Source: Comamonas testosteroni
Lineage (GTDB): Bacteria > Pseudomonadota > Gammaproteobacteria > Burkholderiales > Burkholderiaceae_C
NCBI RefSeq assembly: GCF_003569915.1
Contig: NZ_KZ984445.1
Span: 62,001 to 126,000, forward strand
DNA length: 64,000 bases
Direction of reading: 5' to 3'
Shown here piece by piece: positions 15,706-24,382 of the stretch (the stretch's first letter is position 1; every line of letters starts with the position of its first letter). The translations under genes and the position numbers were made by a program. The notes under the pieces were generated by a model. That model had not been told where the DNA came from. It worked only from the letters and a program-made list of their open reading frames with translations, and searched no databases.

Positions 15706-15907
15706 GACGTCGCCCTCCTGCGCCGTAGAGACGCTCGCCGATCTGGCGCACCAGTTCACGCTCCATCCAGTCGAGGCGTTCGTCATCGGGCGACACGACC
15801 AGGATGTGTTGGTCGCGCCAGCCACGTTCCTTGATGGCGTCCAGATCCGTAGCTTGGGGTAGCAGCCGACCGAGGGGGCAGCGGTATTGGGGTGTCGGAA
15901 TCTTCAC
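15698..15907 (-). CDS. Small hypothetical phage protein (69 aa)
   Basis: A GTG at 15907 preceded by AGGAGG with 7-base spacing begins a 69-residue protein, MKIPTPQYRCPLGRLLPQAT (GTG read as Met). It contains RDQHILVVSPDDERLDWMER and a basic C-terminus GAGGRRHG. No family is recognised. It lies between a RuvC-like nuclease gene and the DUF6362 gene and overlaps the latter. The strong ribosome site, in an operon without gaps, supports it being real. Confidence 0.65.
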   Translation of the reverse strand: MKIPTPQYRCPLGRLLPQATDLDAIKERGWRDQHILVVSPDDERLDWMERELVRQIGERLYGAGGRRHG

Positions 15908-15908
15908 G

Positions 15909-16373
15909 TCACACCTCCTGGGTCTGGACAGCCCAGTGCAGCAAGGCAAGCGCATCAGCTTCGTTGTCATCGGCCGGAGCGTGGCCGCGCGCACGCATGG
16001 CTGCGATGACGTCTTCCTTGCCCGCGTTGCCCTTGCCTGTGGCGTGCTTCTTGATTGTGCCTACGGGCACGCCTTGGTACGGGATCTGGTGGTGCTCGCA
16101 CCAAGCTGTGAGCGTGGCGAGGAACCCACCGTAGGCGTGGGCGGCATCGGTCGAGACGTGGCGACGCACCTCCTCGAAGTGCAGGCAGTCGATGCGGTCG
16201 CAGGATTGCTTGATCTCAGTGAGCCAGCGTCTGAATCGCAGGAAGCGCATTCCGCCGCCTTCGAAACGCTGCGGACGGAAGATCTCGGAACCACTGGTGA
16301 TGTGGCCATCGCTGCCGCGCAGCGCCCAGCCGGTAGTAGTGCCCAGATCTAGGGCGAGGATGGTTGTGCTCAT
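15909..16373 (-). CDS. RuvC-like Holliday junction nuclease
   Basis: A 154-residue protein beginning MSTTILALDLGTTTGWALRG, the RNase H-fold opening with the first catalytic Asp (ALDLGTTTGW). HFEEVRRH carries a probable catalytic Glu, and DDNEADALALLHWAV is the C-terminal acidic motif ('D-x-x-D-A-x-x-l'). This is the pattern of phage RuvC-type resolvases, which cut branched DNA before packaging or in recombination. It is in the operon downstream of the primase-helicase, after a gap of about 145 bases. Confidence 0.8.
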   Translation of the reverse strand: MSTTILALDLGTTTGWALRGSDGHITSGSEIFRPQRFEGGGMRFLRFRRWLTEIKQSCDRIDCLHFEEVRRHVSTDAAHAYGGFLATLTAWCEHHQIPYQGVPVGTIKKHATGKGNAGKEDVIAAMRARGHAPADDNEADALALLHWAVQTQEV

Positions 16374-16518
16374 GGTGTCAGTCCTTGTCTTGGCTGGACT
16401 GACGCATCGGACGCAGTCAGACATAACTTCTCCGTGAGGCGCACGCACGCGCACGCGTATAGAGAAGTTACGTTCAGCCATGTCAGTTGCGTCAGACCGT
16501 GTGTTTGTCATGGTTGGC

Positions 16519-18804
16519 TCAGTTGTCCGCGTAGGGGGTGTAAGACGGTGCTGGCTGGTACTTCAGACCAATGCCCTGAAAGCCGCGCACACCTGCGCTG
16601 TTCCGCCACTTCTCGATTCCACGAGTGATCAGCAGATCGGAAAAACGGCGCTGCGAACCAATGAACTCACCCGATGCTTCAGCCCACTGCTTCCAGTCGG
16701 TGAACAACTCTGCGGTCAGTGACTTGGCGTTGACCTCCCGCACACAGCGCTCGTCGATCCATCGGCCCAGCGCATCCTCAGCCTCGAAGTACTCCTCGGT
16801 CGCAGCCTGCACGCAGGCGGGAGGCTTCAGGCCCTCACGCTGCCACGCAAGGCATCCGGCGACGGACCAGGCGAGGATGCCGTCACGTTCGGCCAGCAGC
16901 TTTTCCGTCAAACGAGGGTCGCGCCGATCAGGCGGGATCGTTACCGTGAACGGAATCATGTGCAGACGTCGCCGCATTGCTTCGTCAATGTTGCGAATAG
17001 CGGGCTTGTGGTTGCCGACAATCACCGGCTTGAATTGCGGCGTGTATTCGAAGAAATCCTTGTGCATGAAGCGCGCGGAGATCTTGTCGCCGCCCGTGAT
17101 GGCTTTGACTTTCGACTCATTCAAGCGCCGCCCCTGCTCGGTTTCGATGGCCGTCACGAATCGCGCGCCGCGCAGCCCCGCCAGATCGGTCGGGTGCCGG
17201 TCTCCACGGGTTTCGACGAAGGTGTCCATCGACGCCGTGGCGGCATAGTCGCCGAGGATGGTGCTGATGACATTGGCGAACACGCTCTTACCGTTGGCAC
17301 CGGTGCCGTACAGGAAGAACAGTGCGTGGGCGCTGGTCGCACCCGTCAGGCAATAGCCCACCATCCGCTGCAGGTAGGTTTGCAGTTCGACATCGCCACC
17401 CGTCACATCTGACAGAAACGCCGTCCACTGCGGACATTCGCCGTCCGGTGTGGCCGTGGTGATCTTGGTCATCCGGTCAGAGCGCTCATTTGCCCGCTTG
17501 CGTCCGGTCTTGAGATCGACCACGCCACCGGGGGTGTTGAGCAGCCACGGATCGGCATCCCATTCATCTGTGGTGGCGGCGTGCCTGCGGTCGGCACGCG
17601 CCAGCCGTTCCACACCACTGACCGTTCCAGCGCTGGCGAGCTTGGCTGCCACCTTGGGGTTGTCGGCGCGCAGGGCGGTCTGGCGACAGACGCTGCGAAT
17701 CAGGTCAGTTGCAGCCAGTGTGTCCTCGGTGCGCCAGCGTTGTCCGTCCCATACCAGCCAGCGGCCCCACGCGGCGACATATCGCCAGTCGCGGTGGTAG
17801 CGGCGGGTGAAGGCCAGCGCCAGCGCATCCTCTGTACCCCAAACGGACTCGTCGTTGCCGAGCACTGGCTCATCGGAATCGGCCACGTCGTGCATCTGCA
17901 GGCGTGGGCCGTGGGTGAGAAAGGTGGCGACATCAAAGCCTTCAGCGACGGCGTCCGCCGCATCCCAACCCTCCGGCGCACCCTCGGGCGGGTACAGGAT
18001 GTGGCAGGACTTCGCTCCTGCCACCAGAACGGCCTGCGCGGCTTGTGTTGCGTATTCCCAGCCCGGCTTGTCGCGGTCAGGCCAGATCAGCACGGTCTTG
18101 CCGGACAGCGGCGACCAGTCGGTCTTGTCGACCGGGGCATTCGCACCGTGCATTGCCGTGGTGGCATTGACACCTGCGTCGATCAAGGCCTGGGCGCATT
18201 TCTCGCCCTCGACCAGCACCACCTGCGCGGCGCTGACCATTCCAGGCTGGTTGTACAGCGGGCGCGGATCGGGCGGTGCCATCTTGTGCCGCTTGGCATC
18301 CCACGGGCGGAACTGCTTTTTGCCTCCGGGCGGGTCGTAGCGGTACACGACCGCGAGCAGCTTGCCATTGGCGTCGAGGTAGTCCCACTTGGCGGTGGCC
18401 GGGCCAAGTTCATCGACAGGCGCCGATTGCTTCTTGCTCTTTGGCACCGGCGCAGAGCGCGCACGCCCAAGCAAATCGGCGGCGGCATCCAACACGCGAT
18501 TGAAGTCGGTGTGTATGGATAGCGCTAAATGGCAGGCAATGAGATCAAAGATATCGCCGCCATCGCCGGTGGCGCGATCCGTCCACAGTCCCGCCTTGTC
18601 ACCCGCGAGCACAACCTCCAGGCTATCGCCAGGGCTGCCCAGCACATCGCCAATCAGGAACTTACCCCGGCGCTTCTTGCCAGCCGGGAACAGCGTGATC
18701 AGCACAGCCTCCAGACGCGCAATCAGTTCAGCACGAATTTCATCGCGTTCGGCTTCGCGGGTTTCCGGCACAGGGGGTTGAGGCACGTCGTTGAAATCGA
18801 TCAT
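16519..18804 (-). CDS. TOPRIM primase / D5-family helicase
   Basis: A 761-residue replication protein. The N-terminal part has a DUF3854/TOPRIM-like domain with VVLVEGEKCAQA (Glu at about 199) and VLIWPDRDKPG (DRD at 243-245). The C-terminal part is a P4/D5-type SF3 helicase with Walker A GTGANGKS at about 500-507, ETEQGRRLNESKVKAITGGD, and FKPVIVGNHKPAIRNIDEAM (sensor region). It would prime and unwind phage DNA at its origin. Its ATG overlaps the stop of the upstream small HTH gene. The length is normal for this family. Confidence 0.92.
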   Translation of the reverse strand: MIDFNDVPQPPVPETREAERDEIRAELIARLEAVLITLFPAGKKRRGKFLIGDVLGSPGDSLEVVLAGDKAGLWTDRATGDGGDIFDLIACHLALSIHTDFNRVLDAAADLLGRARSAPVPKSKKQSAPVDELGPATAKWDYLDANGKLLAVVYRYDPPGGKKQFRPWDAKRHKMAPPDPRPLYNQPGMVSAAQVVLVEGEKCAQALIDAGVNATTAMHGANAPVDKTDWSPLSGKTVLIWPDRDKPGWEYATQAAQAVLVAGAKSCHILYPPEGAPEGWDAADAVAEGFDVATFLTHGPRLQMHDVADSDEPVLGNDESVWGTEDALALAFTRRYHRDWRYVAAWGRWLVWDGQRWRTEDTLAATDLIRSVCRQTALRADNPKVAAKLASAGTVSGVERLARADRRHAATTDEWDADPWLLNTPGGVVDLKTGRKRANERSDRMTKITTATPDGECPQWTAFLSDVTGGDVELQTYLQRMVGYCLTGATSAHALFFLYGTGANGKSVFANVISTILGDYAATASMDTFVETRGDRHPTDLAGLRGARFVTAIETEQGRRLNESKVKAITGGDKISARFMHKDFFEYTPQFKPVIVGNHKPAIRNIDEAMRRRLHMIPFTVTIPPDRRDPRLTEKLLAERDGILAWSVAGCLAWQREGLKPPACVQAATEEYFEAEDALGRWIDERCVREVNAKSLTAELFTDWKQWAEASGEFIGSQRRFSDLLITRGIEKWRNSAGVRGFQGIGLKYQPAPSYTPYADN

Positions 18805-19031
18805 GCGTCGCCTCCCTGTGCTTCTTCAGGTCGCCACTCCTTGACGGCAGAACTCTTGGCAGCCCACTCCGACAGTTCGGACAAACGGTATCGAATCAAG
18901 CCACCCATAACGTAGTGCGGTATGCGGTAGCGCGAACGTTCTGTGGGGTCCCGGAACCAGTAATACGGCAAACGCAAGGCGATTGAGGCCTCACGGCCAT
19001 CGATCATGGTTTCATTAGTTTTTGCATTCAT
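18801..19031 (-). CDS. Small HTH/excisionase-like phage protein
   Basis: A 76-residue protein beginning MNAKTNETMIDGREASIALR, with LPYYWFRDPTERSRYRIPHY and RYRLSELSEWAAKSS. This layout (surface helix, 'l-P-x-Y-w-f', then a wing and 'f-x-x-x-E-l-x-x-W') resembles the winged-helix proteins of MerR/excisionase type. It might be a replication accessory. It overlaps both neighbours by ATGA junctions. The function is inferred from size and position only. Confidence 0.55.
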   Translation of the reverse strand: MNAKTNETMIDGREASIALRLPYYWFRDPTERSRYRIPHYVMGGLIRYRLSELSEWAAKSSAVKEWRPEEAQGGDA

Positions 19032-19765
19032 GCCTGCGTCCTCCAGCAGCGGTCTTGCCACCCGCACATCCGGCATTCGAAGTGGGTCGGGTCATGGAAG
19101 GCGCGTGGCAGAAGCTCTCCTGCCTCGGTCGCCCTGATGACCTTCACCGCCCGATCCGACATGCGCTGGGCAAGCGCCGCGTCAAAGGGCACGAGCTCGG
19201 TGTAGATCTCCATCGTGTCGGCGTTGAGCGCCGTGAAGATCGCTGGGTGCTCGTGCAGTTCGAGATAGGCTTGGTAAATCGCCACTTGCGCGGCGTAGAT
19301 GGGCTTGGAGATGGCCAAGCCCTTTTTATCCAGATCGCTCCAGGACTTTTTGCCAAGGCACTTGCATTCCCAGAGCGCGGGGTAAGCGAAGCCCTCTGGG
19401 CCCCCGACAATGACGCCGTCGACGTGGCCCTGCAGGCGACCATCAGCCACCGAGAATCCGAACTGCTCGCCGTCGGCCTTGCGGGTGCGCAGGTCAAAAC
19501 CTGCGTCCCGCAGCCAGGCGAACATGCAGTCCTCCATGACGTGGCCACGCTCGAAGATGCGCAGCATCCGGCCCGGGATATCCCGTCCGTGGTCGATAGG
19601 TGCCTTGGCGTACTCGAACTGCAGCGCGCGCTCGCAGGCCACCCCGAGGCGCGAGGCCCCGAGGTACTGGCGCTCAGACTGGCGGGCGCGGGCCTGCTGC
19701 AACCCGGCATCGACGAGCGCAGTGATCTGACCCGAAATGCTCGAAGTGGAGTTGAAGTCCATCAT
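19028..19765 (-). CDS. PD-(D/E)XK nuclease (RecB/Cas4-like)
   Basis: A 245-residue protein beginning MMDFNSTSSISGQITALVDA. The nuclease core is visible: YLGASRLGVACERALQFEY, the acidic motif LQGHVDGVIVGG, and ALWECKCLGKKSW (E-x-K) followed by YAAQVAIYQAYLEL. A C-terminal cysteine pair, CRMCGWQDRCW, could bind an iron-sulfur cluster or zinc, as in Cas4/AddB-like nucleases. In a phage operon it is a probable exonuclease for recombination, paired with the ATPase and P63C genes upstream. Confidence 0.85.
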   Translation of the reverse strand: MMDFNSTSSISGQITALVDAGLQQARARQSERQYLGASRLGVACERALQFEYAKAPIDHGRDIPGRMLRIFERGHVMEDCMFAWLRDAGFDLRTRKADGEQFGFSVADGRLQGHVDGVIVGGPEGFAYPALWECKCLGKKSWSDLDKKGLAISKPIYAAQVAIYQAYLELHEHPAIFTALNADTMEIYTELVPFDAALAQRMSDRAVKVIRATEAGELLPRAFHDPTHFECRMCGWQDRCWRTQA

Positions 19766-20262
19766 GGCTTCTTCCCCTTCGGTTCTTCCCAGGGCAGGTC
19801 GTCCTCAAGGTCCGCGAACGGATTGGCGGCATCGGGTGCCAGCGGATCGGGCGTAGGCGGCAAGCCCCGCACGGGCGGAAACTTGCTGGACTCGTGGTGC
19901 GCGACCATTGCGTGCGACCAGCAAGTGACGATGGCGTCGATCACCCGCAGGGCCTCGGCTTCGGAGTAGTCGCCCAGCGGCTTGGTGAAGCCGATCTCGC
20001 CCGCTGCCTCGCCGAAGGCCTTGAGGCACTGGCGCATTGCGGCCAGTTCGACATCAGATGGATCAATCATGGCGACCTCCGTCTTGTCGATGCGACCTTC
20101 TTTGGCCCGCTGCCAGTTGCCGTACAGCGCGTGAAACGCCTCCTGGCAGCGACGGGAACAGAACACCCAGTCGATGGGATAGCGCCGGGGATCGCCCACA
20201 CCGTGGCGGTTGTCGGTGTGGCCGTAGCCCCGGGCCTGTCGTTTGCAGACCCAGCATTTCAC
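19762..20262 (-). CDS. DUF6511-like zinc-binding phage protein
   Basis: A 166-residue protein beginning MKCWVCKRQARGYGHTDNRH, with DWVFCSRRCQEAFHALYGNW. The paired cysteine motifs (CWVC and CSRRC) form a treble-clef or zinc-ribbon domain seen in DUF6511 phage proteins. The middle is helical and the end is acidic and Pro-rich (ADLEDDLPWEEPKGKKP). No catalytic residues are recognised. It overlaps both neighbours by 4 bases within the replication operon. Confidence 0.7.
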   Translation of the reverse strand: MKCWVCKRQARGYGHTDNRHGVGDPRRYPIDWVFCSRRCQEAFHALYGNWQRAKEGRIDKTEVAMIDPSDVELAAMRQCLKAFGEAAGEIGFTKPLGDYSEAEALRVIDAIVTCWSHAMVAHHESSKFPPVRGLPPTPDPLAPDAANPFADLEDDLPWEEPKGKKP

Positions 20263-21116
20263 GCCCCCTCCTCGAGTTCATCGAGCAGCAGGCCCAACTG
20301 CAGGGCAGCGCCAGCAAAGGCGGCCTCGCAGCGGCGCTTGAAGTCGGGATAGCTCTGCGAACTGCGCGCAATCGCCGTGACGGCGTGAATCTGCGATTCC
20401 AGATGCGCGAGTCCCTGATCGGACAGCCACTGGTGGTGCTTCTGCGAGATGCCCTTGCGATTGCGGATCTCGCCCAGCAAGTCCTCTGGCAGCACCGGCC
20501 CGTAGACCCAGCGCAGCGTGATCTGGCCAACGACATGCGGAGGGTTCTGGTCGTGGCCCTGGTATTTCCAGCCGAACAACCGATAAATGGCGCGGTAGTA
20601 GTCCGGGTGGAAGCGGCGCTCCCACGATGCGCAGGACTGGCGCAGCAACTTGGAGATCAGCTCCTGCAGCGCATCGGGCGCTCGGTGGTGCTGGTAGCCA
20701 GTAGCCTCGTCGATCAGCGCGACCTCGCCGGTGGTGGCCAGTGCTGACAGAATCTTTCGGCAGTTGGGAATGAGGCGTTGACGCTTGGGATGCAGATGCC
20801 CGAGCAACGCGGCATCGATGACCCCGAGCGCCACATCACCGACGATTCCGGCCGGAAAGAAAGTTCCGGTTTGACCGGAGGGCAGGCGCACCTTTGCGTA
20901 CCCTTTTTTCTCAAACTCTGACAAGGACTTAGCGGAGAATTCCTCGATCAAAGCGCCGATTTGCGTACCCGGACTTTTCTCCCGCAGACCCAGTGCGCGG
21001 GCCAGTTGGCGTTGGATGTAGCCGCGCTCGCCCGATGTGAGCACGACCGCTTCGCAGTAGAGGTCGCCGAAATGCACGACGCCGTAGTGGCTGGCAGTGA
21101 GGATGGATGCGTTCAT
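20259..21116 (-). CDS. P63C-domain phage protein
   Basis: A 285-residue protein beginning MNASILTASHYGVVHFGDLY. The N-terminal half (AVVLTSGERGYIQRQLARAL) resembles phage antirepressor-type Bro domains. The C-terminal half has the P63C signature: ALIDEATGYQHHRAPDALQE, WERRFHPDYYRAIYRLFGWK, and RWVYGPVLPEDLLGEIRNRK. P63C is common in phages and mobile elements, but its activity is not established. It may bind DNA during recombination. ATG 21116 is the first Met of the family; the gene overlaps the next by 4 bases. Confidence 0.8.
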   Translation of the reverse strand: MNASILTASHYGVVHFGDLYCEAVVLTSGERGYIQRQLARALGLREKSPGTQIGALIEEFSAKSLSEFEKKGYAKVRLPSGQTGTFFPAGIVGDVALGVIDAALLGHLHPKRQRLIPNCRKILSALATTGEVALIDEATGYQHHRAPDALQELISKLLRQSCASWERRFHPDYYRAIYRLFGWKYQGHDQNPPHVVGQITLRWVYGPVLPEDLLGEIRNRKGISQKHHQWLSDQGLAHLESQIHAVTAIARSSQSYPDFKRRCEAAFAGAALQLGLLLDELEEGA

Positions 21117-21127
21117 GGCGATTTCCC

Positions 21128-21751
21128 TCACTGCGCCCACGACGGTTTGCCCGTCACGGGTGTGCGTTGCTGAGCCGGTGCCTGGTACGCGGGTGCTACC
21201 TGCGCTGGTGCGCCGGAAGTGCCACCGCTTGAAGCCTTGGTCGGCACGCCCATCAGCTTGGCGTAGTCGGGGTGATCGGGTTCGACCGCCACTTTGACCA
21301 CGTTGCGGTCCTGGCCCTTGCCGTCCTTCTCGATGTCGACGCGGGCGAGGAACTCCAGGCCATCCAGTTCATGGAAGCCTTGGATGCGGCGCGCAGAAGA
21401 AGCCTGTGGGCTGTTGTCCTGCGGATGAACGTTGCGGGCACTGTTGAGCGCCGCGCGAATGAAGCTACGCCCCATTTGGCCCCAGGTCGGACCCTTCTTG
21501 GAGTGCAGGCCAATGTTCGACCACATCTTGCGCTTGGCGTGGTCACCAGCGGTGACCACGAATTCGGCGGCAAGGTAGATCGAGCCGGTCTCGAAAGATT
21601 CGGTGGCGTAGCCGCCGCCCCAGCCCTGCGACGGGTCGTCATAGCCACCGGGCTTGAGGGTCATTCGCACCGGGACAACGGTGCCCTTGGGGATCAGATC
21701 AAAGCCGGATTGCTGGGCGTCGGCGTCGTTGAAGTCATTCCATGCGGTCAT
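21128..21751 (-). CDS. Phage DNA-metabolism protein, possible ssDNA-binding
   Basis: A 207-residue protein beginning MTAWNDFNDADAQQSGFDLI, then PKGTVVPVRMTLKPGGYDD and YLAAEFVVTAGDHAKRKMWS. The pattern of a beta-barrel-like N-terminal domain followed by a low-complexity Gly/Ala/Pro/Gln tail ending KPSWAQ is like that of single-stranded DNA-binding proteins. Next to a P-loop ATPase and a nuclease, a role in recombination is likely. This is an inference from composition and context, and the family name is not certain. Confidence 0.5.
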   Translation of the reverse strand: MTAWNDFNDADAQQSGFDLIPKGTVVPVRMTLKPGGYDDPSQGWGGGYATESFETGSIYLAAEFVVTAGDHAKRKMWSNIGLHSKKGPTWGQMGRSFIRAALNSARNVHPQDNSPQASSARRIQGFHELDGLEFLARVDIEKDGKGQDRNVVKVAVEPDHPDYAKLMGVPTKASSGGTSGAPAQVAPAYQAPAQQRTPVTGKPSWAQ

Positions 21752-21756
21752 TGCGA

Positions 21757-22605
21757 TTACTCCTGAGATTCGATGTGTGCGGGGGTGGCGGCGCTGGCAG
21801 GCGCGGCGGAAGCGCCTGCGCACTTGGCGATCAGCGCGCCGAGATGCGGCGGCTCCAGCAGGTCGAGGCGACCGCTGCGGTCTTTGGCCGGAAAGCCGTA
21901 GGGATTGACGGTGTGGGTGACGAAGGCGCGGTAGGTGCTGCCGTCCTCGGCCTTGATCTCGGCCAGCGTCACGACCTCGTCGACGATGCCGGGCAGCTCC
22001 AAGCTGGTTTTGCTGCCTTCGATCTGCGGGACGAACACCTTGCGGTTGTAGTCATCGAGCCGCTCGTCGAGGATCGCCACGAACACCACGTTCTTGCCGC
22101 GTGCGTGCTGCAAATGAGTCAATGCGCTGATCATTTCCTGGCCGAGCAGGCCATAGGCCGCGCGCAGGTCGGGCTTGCCGGATCGGTCGCTGACGGTACC
22201 CGGCTGCGTCTTGCACCACGCAAAGCACTGGCGGGACAGCTGGGTGATCGAATCGAGAAAGAAGGTCTGGTAGCGGTCGAGTTGCGCCGGGTCGCCAAAC
22301 TTCTCGATGACGTGGTCGTAGTGCGCCTGCGAGAAGGCACTCTCAGGCGGCAGCGACTTGTCCGGGCCCGCGAGAAACACGAAGAAGTCGCGGCTCTCCG
22401 GCCACGAAGCCGGACGGATGGTGTCGCCCGGCCAGTCGGCCACCGCCAAGTCACCGGCCTCGATGTCGAGGAACAGCGTGGTGGTCGGGTCGAGGTCTTT
22501 GAGCCGCGTGGTTTTGCCGATGCCGGACTTGCCCAGCATCAGCAGCTTCACGCCCTTGCGCTCGGCCATCCGCTCGATGGCGGACACGATGGGGAGCTTC
22601 TTCAT
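21757..22605 (-). CDS. Phage P-loop ATPase (AAA_24, RecA-like)
   Basis: A 282-residue protein beginning MKKLPIVSAIERMAERKGVK. Walker A is KLLMLGKSGIGKTTRLKDL (GKSGIGKT), followed by TTTLFLDIEAGDLAV. Walker B lies in DRYQTFFLDSITQLSRQCF, and the late part is VVFVAILDERLDDYNRKVFV. This is the AAA_24 family of phage recombination or DNA-pairing ATPases. It overlaps the upstream gene (ATGA) and is 5 bases before the possible ssDNA-binding protein. It probably loads or drives homologous recombination. Confidence 0.85.
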   Translation of the reverse strand: MKKLPIVSAIERMAERKGVKLLMLGKSGIGKTTRLKDLDPTTTLFLDIEAGDLAVADWPGDTIRPASWPESRDFFVFLAGPDKSLPPESAFSQAHYDHVIEKFGDPAQLDRYQTFFLDSITQLSRQCFAWCKTQPGTVSDRSGKPDLRAAYGLLGQEMISALTHLQHARGKNVVFVAILDERLDDYNRKVFVPQIEGSKTSLELPGIVDEVVTLAEIKAEDGSTYRAFVTHTVNPYGFPAKDRSGRLDLLEPPHLGALIAKCAGASAAPASAATPAHIESQE

Positions 22606-23084
22606 GCGGCCCCCCCATCGAGCGTCAGGGTGATGCTCGGCTTGCCTTCCTCGACTGTGCGCGCAGCCGCAAATTGCTCCTGCAGCGCCGTGGGCCAGTT
22701 GGTGTAGCGGGACTCGGACACCGACAACTTGATGTCGATGTAGTCCTCGACCTTGTCACCCGAGGCGGCAATACGCTCGGCCATCTCCTTGAGGATGGTC
22801 TGGCTCCAGGTCACCTTTTTGGGGAGCTCGTACTTCACGTGCAGCGCACCGTCGCTGACGTGGGCGGTTCCGAAGTCGCGGCCGGAATCCCGCAGCGCGC
22901 TACGGGCCTGCTCGCCGTAGCGCTGGAGCTTGGCGGCATCCAGCTTGGCACGCAGTTGCTTGAGGTAAGCAGTGGCCTCGTCGACATTGCGCTCGGCGGC
23001 GACGAAATCGGTGATCGGCAGCGCCACCAACTGGGCGGTGCTCATGGCAGCGAGGTCGGCGGGAAAGATGGTCAGATCGCTCAT
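22602..23084 (-). CDS. Hypothetical phage protein (160 aa)
   Basis: A 160-residue protein beginning MSDLTIFPADLAAMSTAQLV. A long helical, probably coiled-coil segment (RNVDEATAYLKQLRAKLDAA) is followed by a beta-rich part, GALHVKYELPKKVTWSQTIL, and a C-terminus KPSITLTLDGGAA. No family is recognised. The N-terminal coiled coil and the position before the ATPase suggest a recombination accessory. ATG 23084 follows the initial shadow residues and has an AGGAGAG site upstream. Confidence 0.6.
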   Translation of the reverse strand: MSDLTIFPADLAAMSTAQLVALPITDFVAAERNVDEATAYLKQLRAKLDAAKLQRYGEQARSALRDSGRDFGTAHVSDGALHVKYELPKKVTWSQTILKEMAERIAASGDKVEDYIDIKLSVSESRYTNWPTALQEQFAAARTVEEGKPSITLTLDGGAA

Positions 23085-23095
23085 GGCCGCTCTCC

Positions 23096-23362
23096 TCACT
23101 GGTATGCGCGAGTGAAGGTCGAGTGCCGCGAAACGCGACGCTCGAAGGCTTCGACCTCGGAGATCAGGTAGGTGACGCGGGCACCGAGCTTGCAGAAGAC
23201 CGGGCCGAGTTGTTCCTGCCGCCAGCGGCGCAGGGTCTTGACGGAAAGCCCCCAGCGGATGGCCAGCTCGTTTTCAGTCAGTGCGATGCACGGGTGTGCG
23301 GTGGGAGTCGACGACACACGGGATGCGTGCCCATATCGACTTGCTGGGTGAGTATTTGCCAT
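23096..23362 (-). CDS. MerR/excisionase-like HTH protein
   Basis: An 88-residue protein. Residues 25-75 hold a winged helix: CIALTENELAIRWGLSVKTL, RRWRQEQLGPVFCKLGARVT, YLISEVEAFERRV. The pattern 'L-t-e-x-e-l-A-x-r-w-g-l-S-x-k-T-l-x-r-W-R' is typical of AlpA/excisionase-type DNA-binding proteins. It is the first gene of the DNA-metabolism operon, so it may regulate that operon or act as the recombination directionality factor for the serine recombinase at 27.8 kb. Confidence 0.7.
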   Translation of the reverse strand: MANTHPASRYGHASRVSSTPTAHPCIALTENELAIRWGLSVKTLRRWRQEQLGPVFCKLGARVTYLISEVEAFERRVSRHSTFTRAYQ

Positions 23363-23457
23363 TTGCAGTGCTCCTTTGAACTAAACGGGCACTGCTCATT
23401 TTTCGAATATGAATCCGGATGGTGTCCGGATGTCTTTCCGGAATAATCGCCGGAAAA

Positions 23458-24375
23458 CTACTGCCGCGTTCGCAGCCGGTAATGACCACGCTGGCCTTCG
23501 ACACGCTCAAGCCATCTTGACCATTCACTGCCGAAAACGCTGTCTGGATCTTTTTGGCAACTGGTTCGAGTCACGACTTCAGACCATTTGAGGCTGTGCT
23601 GCTGGCGCGCCTTCCAGAACATCGCAATAACGTCCTTCTGCTTGCCCTTGAAGGTCTTTGGCTCTGCAACGCAGGCCAGCTTCAGCTCCCCGATATCCGC
23701 ATCGAAATACTCGTCAGGGTCATCTGCGTCGGCACCCGTGCCTTTCAGCAAGCGATGAAGGAGATCCGCGTCATAGGTGATGCCATCGCCGGAATCCACC
23801 AGCAGACGACCAATGCCACATGTCTGGTGACTGTTCGGGAGTTCGATATCAACATCGTGTGCGGTCAGAACGATGCCTTGGCTTGGCCGCTTGGCACTGA
23901 GTAGCGCGTGCTGCCAATCCGCTGCGGACGACGGCAGACGACGGGCAAGGTAAATGGGTGCAAAACGGTGCGTCTGCCCGACCCGAATGTCGCCTAAATG
24001 CCAGAGGCGCTCTGCGATGACTTCACGGCTGCGTGCGCGACGTGACGGTTCGATTTCGAGCAGGTCGCAGACGTCGTCCATCCACGCATCAAGGTTGATC
24101 GCATATAGCGTGATGTCCGACAGCGGACGGGTTACAACCCGCCCCCGACAGCTCGGGCTTCGGTAGAAGTAGGTTTGCCGATCATGGTCGATCTCGACCT
24201 CGACCTCCTGATCACTGTCGAGTACCGGCACCTGGATGGATGTGAGGTGGCCATCGGCAACCATCCATCGCCGCGAGAGGAAAGCTACCGCTTGTCCACG
24301 CAACTCGTCCGCCAGCAACTTTTTCTCCAGGCTGCGGGCATGCTCCAGCACCAGCAGGTATTCCGAATGCAGCAT
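23458..24375 (-). CDS. Hypothetical protein (305 aa), XRE-ImmA cluster
   Basis: A 305-residue protein beginning MLHSEYLLVLEHARSLEKKL. Visible parts are a mixed beta domain (GHLTSIQVPVLDSDQEVEVE, RQTYFYRSPSCRGRVV) and RAFPxx-like helical regions around LARRLPSSAADWQHALLSAK. A C-terminal segment, FKGKQKDVIAMFWKARQQHS, suggests DNA binding. No family is recognised. It follows the 464-residue gene by 7 bases in the same direction as XRE and ImmA, so the four probably form one operon. Confidence 0.6.
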   Translation of the reverse strand: MLHSEYLLVLEHARSLEKKLLADELRGQAVAFLSRRWMVADGHLTSIQVPVLDSDQEVEVEIDHDRQTYFYRSPSCRGRVVTRPLSDITLYAINLDAWMDDVCDLLEIEPSRRARSREVIAERLWHLGDIRVGQTHRFAPIYLARRLPSSAADWQHALLSAKRPSQGIVLTAHDVDIELPNSHQTCGIGRLLVDSGDGITYDADLLHRLLKGTGADADDPDEYFDADIGELKLACVAEPKTFKGKQKDVIAMFWKARQQHSLKWSEVVTRTSCQKDPDSVFGSEWSRWLERVEGQRGHYRLRTRQ

Positions 24376-24382
24376 GGCAGCC

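Noticed and set aside
17581..18522. Plus-strand ORF of 313 codons
   Set aside because: Opposite the primase-helicase gene, without any recognisable domain.
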